Positions 41,848 to 49,898 of a stretch of DNA of 49,898 nt are shown piece after piece (the stretch's first letter is position 1; every line of letters starts with the position of its first letter). The translations under genes were made by a program, and so were the position numbers. The DNA comes from an uncultured Alteromonadaceae bacterium (GTDB taxonomy: Bacteria > Pseudomonadota > Gammaproteobacteria > Enterobacterales > Alteromonadaceae). Location of the stretch: positions 1 to 49,898 of the forward strand of contig CALKGI010000236.1 in NCBI GenBank assembly GCA_938085045.1, in the 5' to 3' direction. Under the pieces are notes generated by a model. That model made no database searches. It was not told the DNA's origin and worked only from the letters and a program-made list of their open reading frames with translations.

Positions 41848-44800
41848 CCAGCAAACTTAACCTTTCTCAAAGTCAATATCAGGTATGGCTAGACCAACAA
41901 TCTCGTCCCGACAGCATTCACCTCAATGTTGGCGGCACAGGCATTATCCATGGTCCTTTGAATATTGCGCAGATGAATACAGCGCTAACGCATATGGTCA
42001 AAATCAGCGAAGCGTTCAGATTGCTGCCGCAAACCGATGGCAGCCAATTAATACTCGACCAATGGCCTGAATCAGAGCTACTAGAATTTCATGATTTTAG
42101 TGCTGAGGCCAACCCCAAGAGCACCATGGAAAATTGGTGGCAAGCGGCCTTTTTAGCGCCTTTTATATTAGACGGCAAACAACGGCCTTGGCGTATCGCA
42201 CTCATCCAAACGAGTAACGAACACTTTGGCGTATTCATCAAGTGTCATCATATAATAATGGACGGTTACAGCACTGGGCTGGCCTTTCGCCGCTGGAGTG
42301 CAATTTATAATGCGATGGAAGCAGGGTTGCCTAGCGAAGTAAACGAGCAGCGTCACTATCACCAATATATTGATGAATCGAACGCTTATCTTAAATTAAC
42401 AGCCTATCAAAAAGACGCCCAATTTTGGCACGATACACTGCCCAGTTTGCCTTCGCCAATGATGTCGCAACACCATGAAGACGACACGAAGTTGCCACAT
42501 GCCCATCATCACCATTTTCACATTCCACCACCCGAATATTTACAAATACAGCAATATGCGCAGGCGCAAAAGGTCACTCCTTACCACTTATTCATTGCTG
42601 CGCTGGCCATCTATTTTTGCCGCATCAACAACAAAACGGAACTGGTACTGGGTGTGCCAGTACTCAATCGCAGTGGCAAAAAATACAAGCAAACATTGGG
42701 CATGTTTGTGATGGTGCTGCCGCTTAGAATGAACATCGACAAATGTACTAGCGTTGATGTTTTACTGGCAGACATTTCGCGAAATCTACGCGCAATTTAT
42801 CGTCATGCCCGCTACCCACTTAGCACCATCGGCCAAGATTTAGATATGATAAAGCACGGTCAAGACCGACTGTTCGACATTATATTGTCTTACGAACAGC
42901 AAGATTTTACCGTGCACTTTGGCGCTGCTGATTTGTTTGAAGCACGGCAGTTGTTTGGCAACCTAGCTCGTTTTCCATTGGCCGTCAGCGTGTGTGAATT
43001 TCACGATAATGAACCCATAGAAGTGGTGTATGAAGCCAGCGCAGAACATTTCAGTCAACAAGGCACCGAACAACTGGGGCAACGGCTGCATTACTTAATG
43101 ATGCAGATGGTGAGTCATGAGGATCATCATATTCACAGCTTACCCTTACTACTTGAACAAGAACGGTATCGATTGATTGTTGGCAAACACGCTGATATTG
43201 CTCAGCATCCAAATCCACAGCCGTTCATCTGTGCCTTTGAACATCATGCGGCATTACACCCCGAAGCCATCGCCATTCATACCGAGCAGCAACAAATTAG
43301 TTATGGCCAATTCAATACGCAGGCCAATCGTCTGGCTCGCCAATTAGTGGTATTAGGTGTTAAGAAAAACGACCTAGTTGCAGTGGTAATGCCAAGACAA
43401 TTCGAAACGCTTATCGCCTTTTTTGCCATTGCCAAAGCCGGTGCAGCCTTTGTGCCAATAGACCCGTTAGCCCCAACACAACGAATAAATAAACTGCTGC
43501 AAACCTGCGGTGCAGCACTTACCCTTGTTAGCAAAACATCACCAACATTAGAGTCTCACCAAACCCTTGTCATCGATGTTGATAACGCCCCTCAATACGA
43601 CAATTCACTTTCAAGCGACAATGTGAAAATAACGCCCAACGCCGACGACTTGGCCTATGTGCTTTTTACCTCAGGCTCTACTGGCACGCCCAAAGGCGTA
43701 TTAATGAACCACGGCCCACTCGCTCGGCGCATGGCGTGGTTGGTTACAACATTTAACTATATTGCTGGTGATGTCGCTTTGCAGAGTGTTCAACTGACCT
43801 TCGACCCTTCGCTTATCGAGATAATACTGCCACTGACCCATGGGGGCAGTGTTGCCTTGGCGCCACCCGGCCAAATTGCCCCCGCAGATATCGCCCATTA
43901 TGCCCAGCAATTTGGCGCAACACATATTGCTTTGGTGCCCGCCACACTGCGTTATTTAGCGCAAACAGCCGACCAATATCCCGACCTAAAGCTTCGAATA
44001 GCGGTGTGTGGCGGCGAGGTTTTACACCGGCAATTGGCTAGTCAATTCGTCAATAAAACTGGCGCTCAGTTATACAATTTGTATGGCCCTACCGAGGCTT
44101 GCATTTTTGCCACGGCTTACTATTTTGACAAAAACAAAAGTACAGAACTGGTACCTATCGGCAAGCCAGTTGACGACACTCGAATATACATTCTTGATGC
44201 TAATTTACAGCCATTGCCTTGGGGCGTAGTTGGCGAGATATTCATTGGTGGCAATACACTGGCCTGTGGTTACTTGAATAACGCCCAAACAAATAAGTCT
44301 TTTATAAATGACCCGTTTGTCGAAGGTGCCAGGTTGTATCGCAGTGGCGACAACGGCTATTGGGACCCGAACGGCGAATTGCAATTTGTCGGTAGAATAG
44401 ACAATCAAATAAAAGTGCGCGGACAACGTATAGAACCTGCCGAGATAGAAGCAGCTCTTTGCGAGCTTGATTTTGTCAGCAGCGCAGCCGTCAAAAAGTT
44501 AAGCGATGAATTACATGGTTGGGTTGTTGCGCAACATGCATCTAAACAGACATTACGTAAAGCGTTACTAGATAAATTACCAACCCACATGGTGCCAACT
44601 GGCTTCACCGTGCTCGATGAGATGCCCCTTCACCCCAGCGGTAAAATCAATTATCGAGCCTTAGTAGTGGTCAAATCGCCGTCACCTTCAAAGACCAAAC
44701 TAGTTGCACCACGCACCGGGTTAGAACGTTTGTTACTCAACTTATTTGAAGACGCTCAGTTAAATCAACCCCTTGATATTCATAGTGATTTTTTCGAATC

Positions 44801-45632
44801 TGGCGGCAACTCACTGGCGGCACTGAATCTTTTAAGTGAAATGAAAAATGAAATAGGTCAAAGACTGCCGTTATCGGTGATGTTACACCATCCCACGGTC
44901 GCGACTTTAGCCAGTGCAGTCATTCAAAGCCACCAGCCATTGTTGGTGAATTTGAGTGATGACAATACGGGAGCTGTCCTTTACCTAGCCGCATCAGGCC
45001 ATGGTGACGCCTTGCGGTTTGAACCATTGGTCAAAGCGTTAGGCGCAGATTTTTGTGTAAAAATGCTGCAACCGCCAATCCATGGGCAATACAGTACCAG
45101 CGAATTGGCAGAATATTACGCCAGCGAGATTGAACAGCACCACCACGGCGTTCCACCTTTGCTTGCCGGGTTTTCAGTTGGCGGCATCGCGGCGCTCGAA
45201 ACAGCTAGACGATTAGTCTCGCGCAATGTGCCCTTTAACAAGTTGGTTTTAATTGATACCGTATGCCCAGTGTGGATTTTTCGTAAAACGCCTTTGTGGT
45301 TTGTACTGCGTTGGTTAGTACGGCGATTACGCTTACATCAATTGAACATCAACCAGCGTACATTGGGTAGTTTGTTTGAAGACGCTGGGTTAAACGGCCA
45401 AATAAAAGCGCTGGGCAAATACCAACTCAACCCCTACGCACTGCCGGTGACTTTGGTGGTCTCGTCAGGTTTCAACCGCTGGCACCGAGTATTGTTCAGG
45501 CCATGGCGAAAATTGTTTAAGCATCAGTTGAGTGAACATAAGTTAGAGGGGTTTCATGGGACTTTGTTTGCGCCTGAGCATGTAGAAGGGTTAGCGCGGG
45601 TGATTCGGTTATCGGTGGCAGGTGATAGGTGA
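41844..45632 (+). CDS. Single-module NRPS (C-A-PCP-TE)
   Basis: About 1262 aa. GTG 41844 in the GTGA overlap is preferred over an in-frame TTG at 41808. The condensation domain (about 5-440) has the active motif HHIIMDG (135-141). The adenylation domain (about 455-940) shows FTSGSTGTPKG, NLYGPTEACIFATAY, YRSGDNGYW and VRGQRIEPAEIE. The PCP has DFFESGGNSLAAL with the phosphopantetheine Ser at about 990 (GGNS for the usual GGHS). The type I thioesterase (about 1045-1262) has GFSVGG (Ser about 1111), LIDTV and a late GFHGTLF. Aligned by eye to PheA, the specificity residues read D-P-I-A-A-C-L-I-F, which I cannot match to a known substrate. A lone C domain with no upstream module suggests acylation of one amino acid, or action in trans. 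Confidence 0.93.
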   Translation: MTSKLNLSQSQYQVWLDQQSRPDSIHLNVGGTGIIHGPLNIAQMNTALTHMVKISEAFRLLPQTDGSQLILDQWPESELLEFHDFSAEANPKSTMENWWQAAFLAPFILDGKQRPWRIALIQTSNEHFGVFIKCHHIIMDGYSTGLAFRRWSAIYNAMEAGLPSEVNEQRHYHQYIDESNAYLKLTAYQKDAQFWHDTLPSLPSPMMSQHHEDDTKLPHAHHHHFHIPPPEYLQIQQYAQAQKVTPYHLFIAALAIYFCRINNKTELVLGVPVLNRSGKKYKQTLGMFVMVLPLRMNIDKCTSVDVLLADISRNLRAIYRHARYPLSTIGQDLDMIKHGQDRLFDIILSYEQQDFTVHFGAADLFEARQLFGNLARFPLAVSVCEFHDNEPIEVVYEASAEHFSQQGTEQLGQRLHYLMMQMVSHEDHHIHSLPLLLEQERYRLIVGKHADIAQHPNPQPFICAFEHHAALHPEAIAIHTEQQQISYGQFNTQANRLARQLVVLGVKKNDLVAVVMPRQFETLIAFFAIAKAGAAFVPIDPLAPTQRINKLLQTCGAALTLVSKTSPTLESHQTLVIDVDNAPQYDNSLSSDNVKITPNADDLAYVLFTSGSTGTPKGVLMNHGPLARRMAWLVTTFNYIAGDVALQSVQLTFDPSLIEIILPLTHGGSVALAPPGQIAPADIAHYAQQFGATHIALVPATLRYLAQTADQYPDLKLRIAVCGGEVLHRQLASQFVNKTGAQLYNLYGPTEACIFATAYYFDKNKSTELVPIGKPVDDTRIYILDANLQPLPWGVVGEIFIGGNTLACGYLNNAQTNKSFINDPFVEGARLYRSGDNGYWDPNGELQFVGRIDNQIKVRGQRIEPAEIEAALCELDFVSSAAVKKLSDELHGWVVAQHASKQTLRKALLDKLPTHMVPTGFTVLDEMPLHPSGKINYRALVVVKSPSPSKTKLVAPRTGLERLLLNLFEDAQLNQPLDIHSDFFESGGNSLAALNLLSEMKNEIGQRLPLSVMLHHPTVATLASAVIQSHQPLLVNLSDDNTGAVLYLAASGHGDALRFEPLVKALGADFCVKMLQPPIHGQYSTSELAEYYASEIEQHHHGVPPLLAGFSVGGIAALETARRLVSRNVPFNKLVLIDTVCPVWIFRKTPLWFVLRWLVRRLRLHQLNINQRTLGSLFEDAGLNGQIKALGKYQLNPYALPVTLVVSSGFNRWHRVLFRPWRKLFKHQLSEHKLEGFHGTLFAPEHVEGLARVIRLSVAGDR

Positions 45633-45735
45633 TAGGTGATTGCAGATAAACCTCACAACGTTTGGCCAGCTTTGCCTTAATTTTCATACTATTAAGCATA
45701 GATGTCATTTGGCTTTAGTTGCCATTCGCCGCTTT

Positions 45736-47325
45736 TTAACACCCCCAAACCTCAATGTCACGGCTTTGATATTTCATCGACCGATGCCAGATTTTATCTG
45801 CCCAATCAGTCTTATCATCACGATTGAAAATAACCAAATGAGCTTCATCAGCTTTCATTTTATCGGTGTAGTCTGCGGTTTGTTCAAGTGCTTGTTTTAT
45901 GCAGGTATCTAATGAACCGTACAAAATCTTCAGTTCAATCACAATACGCTGCACTTCGCCATAAAAACCCTGCTCAGTTATGGGCCATTCGATAACGATA
46001 TCGGTTCGCTTACGGCCTAACGCATACTCACGGTTTATCCTGCCGCCGCCGTTTATGATCCGCTGTAAAAATGCCTGCATTAATAGCTGAGGGCCTGCTT
46101 CTTTATAGTCAAAACGGGCCATCCAGATCTCGGCATTTTCTCTAAAAAATTGCTGAAAAGCGCTCAGCAATTTGTTCATATTCAGTTGGTTGTTATCCAA
46201 ATACCAAGCCTGTTTATGCGTGATAGTGACTTGTGTTGGATAGCACAGTTCGCGGGGGATCACTTCTTGATATATGCGGTTACTGATGCGCTGCTGACCT
46301 TTGAGGCTAATCAGCCCCAAGTCTTCTACGTATTGTAAATCATCTAGTGATGTCTGGCCGCTAACGTTAGCATCGGTGGCAAGCATTGGGGCCAATACAC
46401 CATGAACCCGGGGTTCTTTTAGTTTGTCGCTAAGTTGATCCAGGTGTGTTGCACGTGAATAGATTAGTCGCTCTCGCGCCGCTTTGTAATCTTCGAGTTC
46501 AATTGATTTGGTCCGTTCTCGATTGCCTTTAGCAGTAAATAGCATTTCGCGGGCGAGGGCATTGACCAGCCAAGGTTGCCCTTTGGTATCTTGCCAAAGC
46601 TCTTCAAAAATCGCGCAAGCCAGCGGTTGACCTGTCTCATCGATGTGTTGTTGATACAACTCGACCACTTCAGACTGAGTAAAGTTATTCATTCTCAAAC
46701 TGACAGATTTAATATTATACGCACTGCCACCCGTAATAATTTCGCCGCCAGTATGAATACGATAATCGCGAATATCTCGTACACCACACAACACAATACT
46801 TTGCGGAAAAGCTGCTGGGCGCTGGTCATAACCCGCTCTTATCTGACGCAACAATGAAACCAGCGTGTCACCAATTAAGGCGTCAACTTCATCAAGAAAT
46901 AATACACAAGGTTTGCCACTGACTTCACTCCAATGACCGAGCATTTGGGTTAATCGGTCTTTTGGGCTGATGGCGCGTCCTTTTTGTTCGAGCCAATCGA
47001 TTAAAGCGGTGGTATTAAGGTGAGTTCTGGCCCGATGCGCAATCGATTCGCATAAACCTGTAATGCCTTCGTTCACATCATTTCGCGCCGCTTGCGCAGC
47101 CTCGATGTTGGCATACAGCGCACAATATTCCCCAGCTTGATTCAAGGTATGCATCATACTAAGCAAGGTGCTTGTTTTCCCGGTTTGGCGCGGGGCATGG
47201 AGCACAAAATATTCATCCTGATCAATCAGCATCTGAATATCTTCCCAGTCAATACGCGCAAGGGGATTGATATGATAATGTTTTTGAGAGCGGATTGGAC
47301 CTGCAATATTGAAAAAACGCTTCAT
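45736..47325 (-). CDS. AAA ATPase with C-terminal PD-(D/E)XK-like domain
   Basis: A 529 aa protein. The P-loop APRQTGKT is at 44-51 and Walker B CVLFLDEVD at 140-148. LCGVRDIRDYRIHTGGEIIT and FTQSEVVELY match the AAA_14-like ATPases common in bacteria and archaea. The C-terminus has GRKRTDIVIEW and, about 20 residues later, IVIELKIL, the Asp and Glu-x-Lys pattern of PD-(D/E)XK nuclease folds. These genes are often multi-copy and scattered, suggesting mobility or a defence-like role, but function is unproven. Cytoplasmic. ATG at 47323-47325. No toxin or partner gene adjacent. Confidence 0.8.
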   Translation of the reverse strand: MKRFFNIAGPIRSQKHYHINPLARIDWEDIQMLIDQDEYFVLHAPRQTGKTSTLLSMMHTLNQAGEYCALYANIEAAQAARNDVNEGITGLCESIAHRARTHLNTTALIDWLEQKGRAISPKDRLTQMLGHWSEVSGKPCVLFLDEVDALIGDTLVSLLRQIRAGYDQRPAAFPQSIVLCGVRDIRDYRIHTGGEIITGGSAYNIKSVSLRMNNFTQSEVVELYQQHIDETGQPLACAIFEELWQDTKGQPWLVNALAREMLFTAKGNRERTKSIELEDYKAARERLIYSRATHLDQLSDKLKEPRVHGVLAPMLATDANVSGQTSLDDLQYVEDLGLISLKGQQRISNRIYQEVIPRELCYPTQVTITHKQAWYLDNNQLNMNKLLSAFQQFFRENAEIWMARFDYKEAGPQLLMQAFLQRIINGGGRINREYALGRKRTDIVIEWPITEQGFYGEVQRIVIELKILYGSLDTCIKQALEQTADYTDKMKADEAHLVIFNRDDKTDWADKIWHRSMKYQSRDIEVWGC

Positions 47326-47439
47326 GATGGGTTAACCTCGAAAAACCGCCGCGATAGAGTTACAACACTTTGTATTATATGCCATTACTATACAGACGTC
47401 TCAATTTAAACATTCACCTCTTCACCAATATTGAGCGCT

Positions 47440-48081
47440 CTAAGCACTGCGACAATAATTCAATACCCAACCTTTAAATTTATCGACTTCGAGCCTACGC
47501 TGGGTATGAACGTAATCAAGCGCAACCATATGTTTGCTAAAAGCAGCGTGACTTTTACGGCCCGGGTCGACCAAAATCACTTCACAATTAGGGTTGGCGT
47601 GACGTTCAATAAATTGAGATAGCTGAGCGATATGTTGTCGCTCGTATAAAACATCAGAGCCTATCACTACATCAAATTTGCCCAAAGCATCGTATTCATC
47701 TAGCCAGTTAGCTTGTAAAAAGGGGATAGTTTTTGCGTGATTTAATCGGATGTTTTCAGTCAAAAAACCAGCGGCCTCTGGATGGTAGTCTGTTGCTGTG
47801 ATGTCGGCTTGGCGGTTATTGAGCAGTAAACTTGACAGCGCCAAACCACAACCCACCTCAAGAATACGTTTGCCTTTGAAATCAAAATTTTCCATTTCAT
47901 TAGCCAACATTCTGCTCGAATCCCACACCACACCGAACAGCGACCATTGGGCAGAAGATATGCCCATGGCTTCGGCGACACCAAAGGTGTCTACAAATTC
48001 TTGTTTATTTCTAAGGCTACGAATGTGAATATCGATGTCATCGAATTCATAGGTTTGATAACGAACTCTAAGAGCGGTCAT
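47440..48081 (-). CDS. METTL21/Methyltransf_16-like protein methyltransferase
   Basis: About 213 aa from ATG at 48079-48081 (MTALRVRYQTYEF). The domain has GVVWDSSRMLANEM before motif I, ILEVGCGLALSSLLL, then ITATDYHPEAAGF, LQANWLD, and FDVVIGSDVLYER, the typical Asp-Val-Leu-Tyr motif of the lysine methyltransferase family 16. In bacteria such proteins probably methylate proteins, but the target is unknown. Cytoplasmic. It precedes the AAA ATPase gene by 114 bp on the same strand. Confidence 0.85.
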   Translation of the reverse strand: MTALRVRYQTYEFDDIDIHIRSLRNKQEFVDTFGVAEAMGISSAQWSLFGVVWDSSRMLANEMENFDFKGKRILEVGCGLALSSLLLNNRQADITATDYHPEAAGFLTENIRLNHAKTIPFLQANWLDEYDALGKFDVVIGSDVLYERQHIAQLSQFIERHANPNCEVILVDPGRKSHAAFSKHMVALDYVHTQRRLEVDKFKGWVLNYCRSA

Positions 48082-48204
48082 AGTGAATCTCTGCGTTGCG
48101 AATAAAAAACGCAACAAGCTCTAATCTAAACGATTCGCTACGTGAGGACAGTCACTATAACCCTTGCTTGCATGAATAGCTAAATAATCGTCAATTCATT
48201 TGAA

Positions 48205-49680
48205 TTACGACCCTGAAAGCCAAACTGTTAATTTGTTCAGATTTTTGTCTTTACTAAATCTAAACAACAAGTCAGCCTTGCCATCATTGTTGATGTCTTT
48301 GATTTCCACCGAACCTTTGGCAGGCAAGTCAATGTCGTATTTTGAGCCTCTTTTAGCAAACAAACGGCCACTACCACCGTTGAATATACGAAACTCGTCA
48401 TCATCGGTTTGCTTAACCAAATCTTTAATACCATCGCCATTAAAATCTTCTACGGCCAAAAACGGTTTGCCTTCACCGCCATTGTCGTCATCCATGTCGA
48501 CTTGTACTTCTAGTTCATCTTCATAGGCAGGTTTTGTACTAAAAGAATGGGTTTTGCTCATCTGATAAAACTGTAAATCCATATCAATAGAGCCTGACAT
48601 CAATGACATCATTGCGCCAACCCCCATCTCTAGGCTGATGGTGTAGTAATCTTGCAAACCATCATTATTGATATCGTCAAACTTGATATCGCCCTGCCCT
48701 TTAATTTGCATCACGGTGTCGCTCTTTGGCGAAAATGACAGTAACCCGTTGTTTAATTTGCCATAACGCACCGGATATTTACTACTTGCCGACATTAACC
48801 CATCGCGTTTTTGCACTTGGGTGACCAAATCTATCAAACCATCGCCATTTAAGTCTTTAAGCGCTTCAAAGTTAACACTTGCGTCAATCTTTTCGCCTTT
48901 ATCTTTCATTTGTCTTTTTTGTTTCATGCTCAAAATATCGGCGTTCATCGCAATGATAGTTGCCGTGGTGGCAAACCGTTGCTGTTTGTTTTGAGCAAAT
49001 ATCATCAGTTCATTGTCGACGTTAAAAGCTAGATCTAACAGGCCATCGTTATTTGCATCCATTGAGGTTACTTGGTGCTCTGAAAAATTTACGCCACTGT
49101 TGGTGATCTTTCCCTCTGGAGGCAAATCAAGTTTTTGGAGTTCAAATTCGCCATTGGTTGTTTGTACGTACAAGTTGATGTTGTCAAAATTACTGGTGAT
49201 CACATCACTCAAACCATCACCATTACTGTCGATAACAAAACCTTTGCGCTTAGCACCTATGCTTTGTTGGCCTTTGTAGAAGCTGTCGACCGACAAGCGT
49301 TTTACAATGGTTTGGGTTTTGAGGTTGTAAACCAATACCTCGTCAGCAGTGAAATAAAACAGCACATCATCAGCCACATTGGCCAATTTTCCTTTGTGAT
49401 AAAACAAGGTGTTATCTGGCATTTTAATGATTTTGCTCACTTGGGCCTTTTTGGCACTGCCAATATCACTGATGTGAGTAAAAGACTGTCCGCTTTGGAT
49501 CAGTAAGTGGGTTTTGTTGGTATCGAGCGTAAAGTATGTCAACTCGCCAGTTATTGGCAGTTCGGCGTTAATGGTTTGTTTGTTGAAATTAAGTTTTGCG
49601 GGTCCTCTGGCAAATGACGGTGCAGAGCAAAGCAAGCTCAACACAACCAGATTGGTTGATAATTTGGCAATAAATGACAT
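48205..49680 (-). CDS. Secreted FG-GAP/VCBS repeat protein
   Basis: A 491 aa protein with signal peptide MSFIAKLSTNLVVLSLLCSA ending SFA. At least six calcium-loop repeats of the DxNxDGxxD type are spread along it: DSNGDGLSDV, DANNDGLLDL, DLNGDGLIDL, DINNDGLQDY, DFNGDGIKDL and DINNDGKADL. They mark the blades of an integrin-like beta-propeller. Exported; may act in adhesion or binding. The ATG at 49678-49680 begins the signal. No adjacent partner. Confidence 0.85.
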   Translation of the reverse strand: MSFIAKLSTNLVVLSLLCSAPSFARGPAKLNFNKQTINAELPITGELTYFTLDTNKTHLLIQSGQSFTHISDIGSAKKAQVSKIIKMPDNTLFYHKGKLANVADDVLFYFTADEVLVYNLKTQTIVKRLSVDSFYKGQQSIGAKRKGFVIDSNGDGLSDVITSNFDNINLYVQTTNGEFELQKLDLPPEGKITNSGVNFSEHQVTSMDANNDGLLDLAFNVDNELMIFAQNKQQRFATTATIIAMNADILSMKQKRQMKDKGEKIDASVNFEALKDLNGDGLIDLVTQVQKRDGLMSASSKYPVRYGKLNNGLLSFSPKSDTVMQIKGQGDIKFDDINNDGLQDYYTISLEMGVGAMMSLMSGSIDMDLQFYQMSKTHSFSTKPAYEDELEVQVDMDDDNGGEGKPFLAVEDFNGDGIKDLVKQTDDDEFRIFNGGSGRLFAKRGSKYDIDLPAKGSVEIKDINNDGKADLLFRFSKDKNLNKLTVWLSGS

Positions 49681-49898
49681 AGATAATCCATTGGGGAGTT
49701 AAAAATATCGAAGCATCTTAACAGACTTTTGTGAACCGTGGGTGAACGAGCAGTGTAATACCAAATCCATTAATTAACTGATCATTTTGCTGGTTAAAAT
49801 AAACATTAGCGGCGTTATTAATCTTGTCATTAGAGTGACTAGTGACGGCGATTAATGCCTTGCTACTGTTGATTTTTTCAAGTGGTCCGACACATCGG
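49681..49898. other. Window-end intergenic DNA
   Basis: 218 bp without a supported gene. The A/T-rich stretch around 49755-49870 contains GGCGTTATTAATC and GGCGATTAATGCC-like inverted words that recall an insertion-element end, but nothing can be assigned from this fragment. Confidence 0.2.

Overview
The window looks like chromosomal DNA from a marine-type gammaproteobacterium, most likely Alteromonadales or a neighbouring order. Reasons are moderate GC with A/T-rich intergenic DNA, many secreted and lipoprotein genes with clear Sec signals or lipoboxes, a DUF2982-type membrane protein, a CadC-like regulator with a propeller sensor, Spondin_N proteins, and small MITE- and REP-like repeats. 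The order is an inference. I see no rRNA, tRNA, CRISPR array, phage or intact transposase gene.

Layout. 1-3.6 kb: two copies of a small secreted Cys-containing protein gene in a ~350 bp direct duplication, a short LRR protein, and a DUF885-type lipoprotein peptidase. 3.6-6.0 kb: an array of very small peptide genes, the most unusual part of the window. Three paralogues (type B) carry GVDPD repeats and one intact plus one decayed gene (type A) share the same N-terminal TTFKLKTN block with a different C-terminus. Both units have a recognisable promoter, a homologous terminator, and a conserved hairpin before each type B ribosome binding site. 6.1-10.5 kb: a 311 bp TA-flanked MITE that rewrote the 3' end of a secreted glycoside-hydrolase-like gene, which is divergent from a sodium/solute symporter gene. 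10.7-17.4 kb: a sigma-54 type response regulator, a cyclophilin lipoprotein, a LytTR regulator, a coupled GCS2-type ligase and AstE/AspA-type hydrolase pair, and a methyltransferase.

17.5-22.5 kb: a membrane wHTH regulator with a propeller, a small membrane-anchored peptide, a lipoprotein, and a methyltransferase next to a single-domain receiver. 22.9-26.3 kb: two paralogous secreted proteins of unknown family flanking a secreted protein with an RTX/EF-hand-like calcium-binding C-terminus. 26.3-34.2 kb: SDR, DUF2982 protein, pentapeptide-like membrane protein, Ada-AlkA fusion, B12-binding radical SAM enzyme and S41 peptidase. 34.2-38.0 kb: a leftward operon of two Spondin_N proteins, a response regulator and a histidine kinase. 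38.2-49.7 kb: REP-like hairpins, a small hypothetical, an enoyl-CoA hydratase, a cNMP-binding/patatin protein translationally coupled to a one-module NRPS (C-A-PCP-TE), an AAA ATPase with a PD-(D/E)XK-like tail, a protein methyltransferase and an FG-GAP repeat protein.

The candidates for undescribed biology are the GVDPD peptide array, the secreted triplet at 23.0-26.3 kb and the patatin-NRPS pair. No RiPP-type modification enzyme or exporter lies beside the peptide array, so a RiPP role is only a hypothesis.
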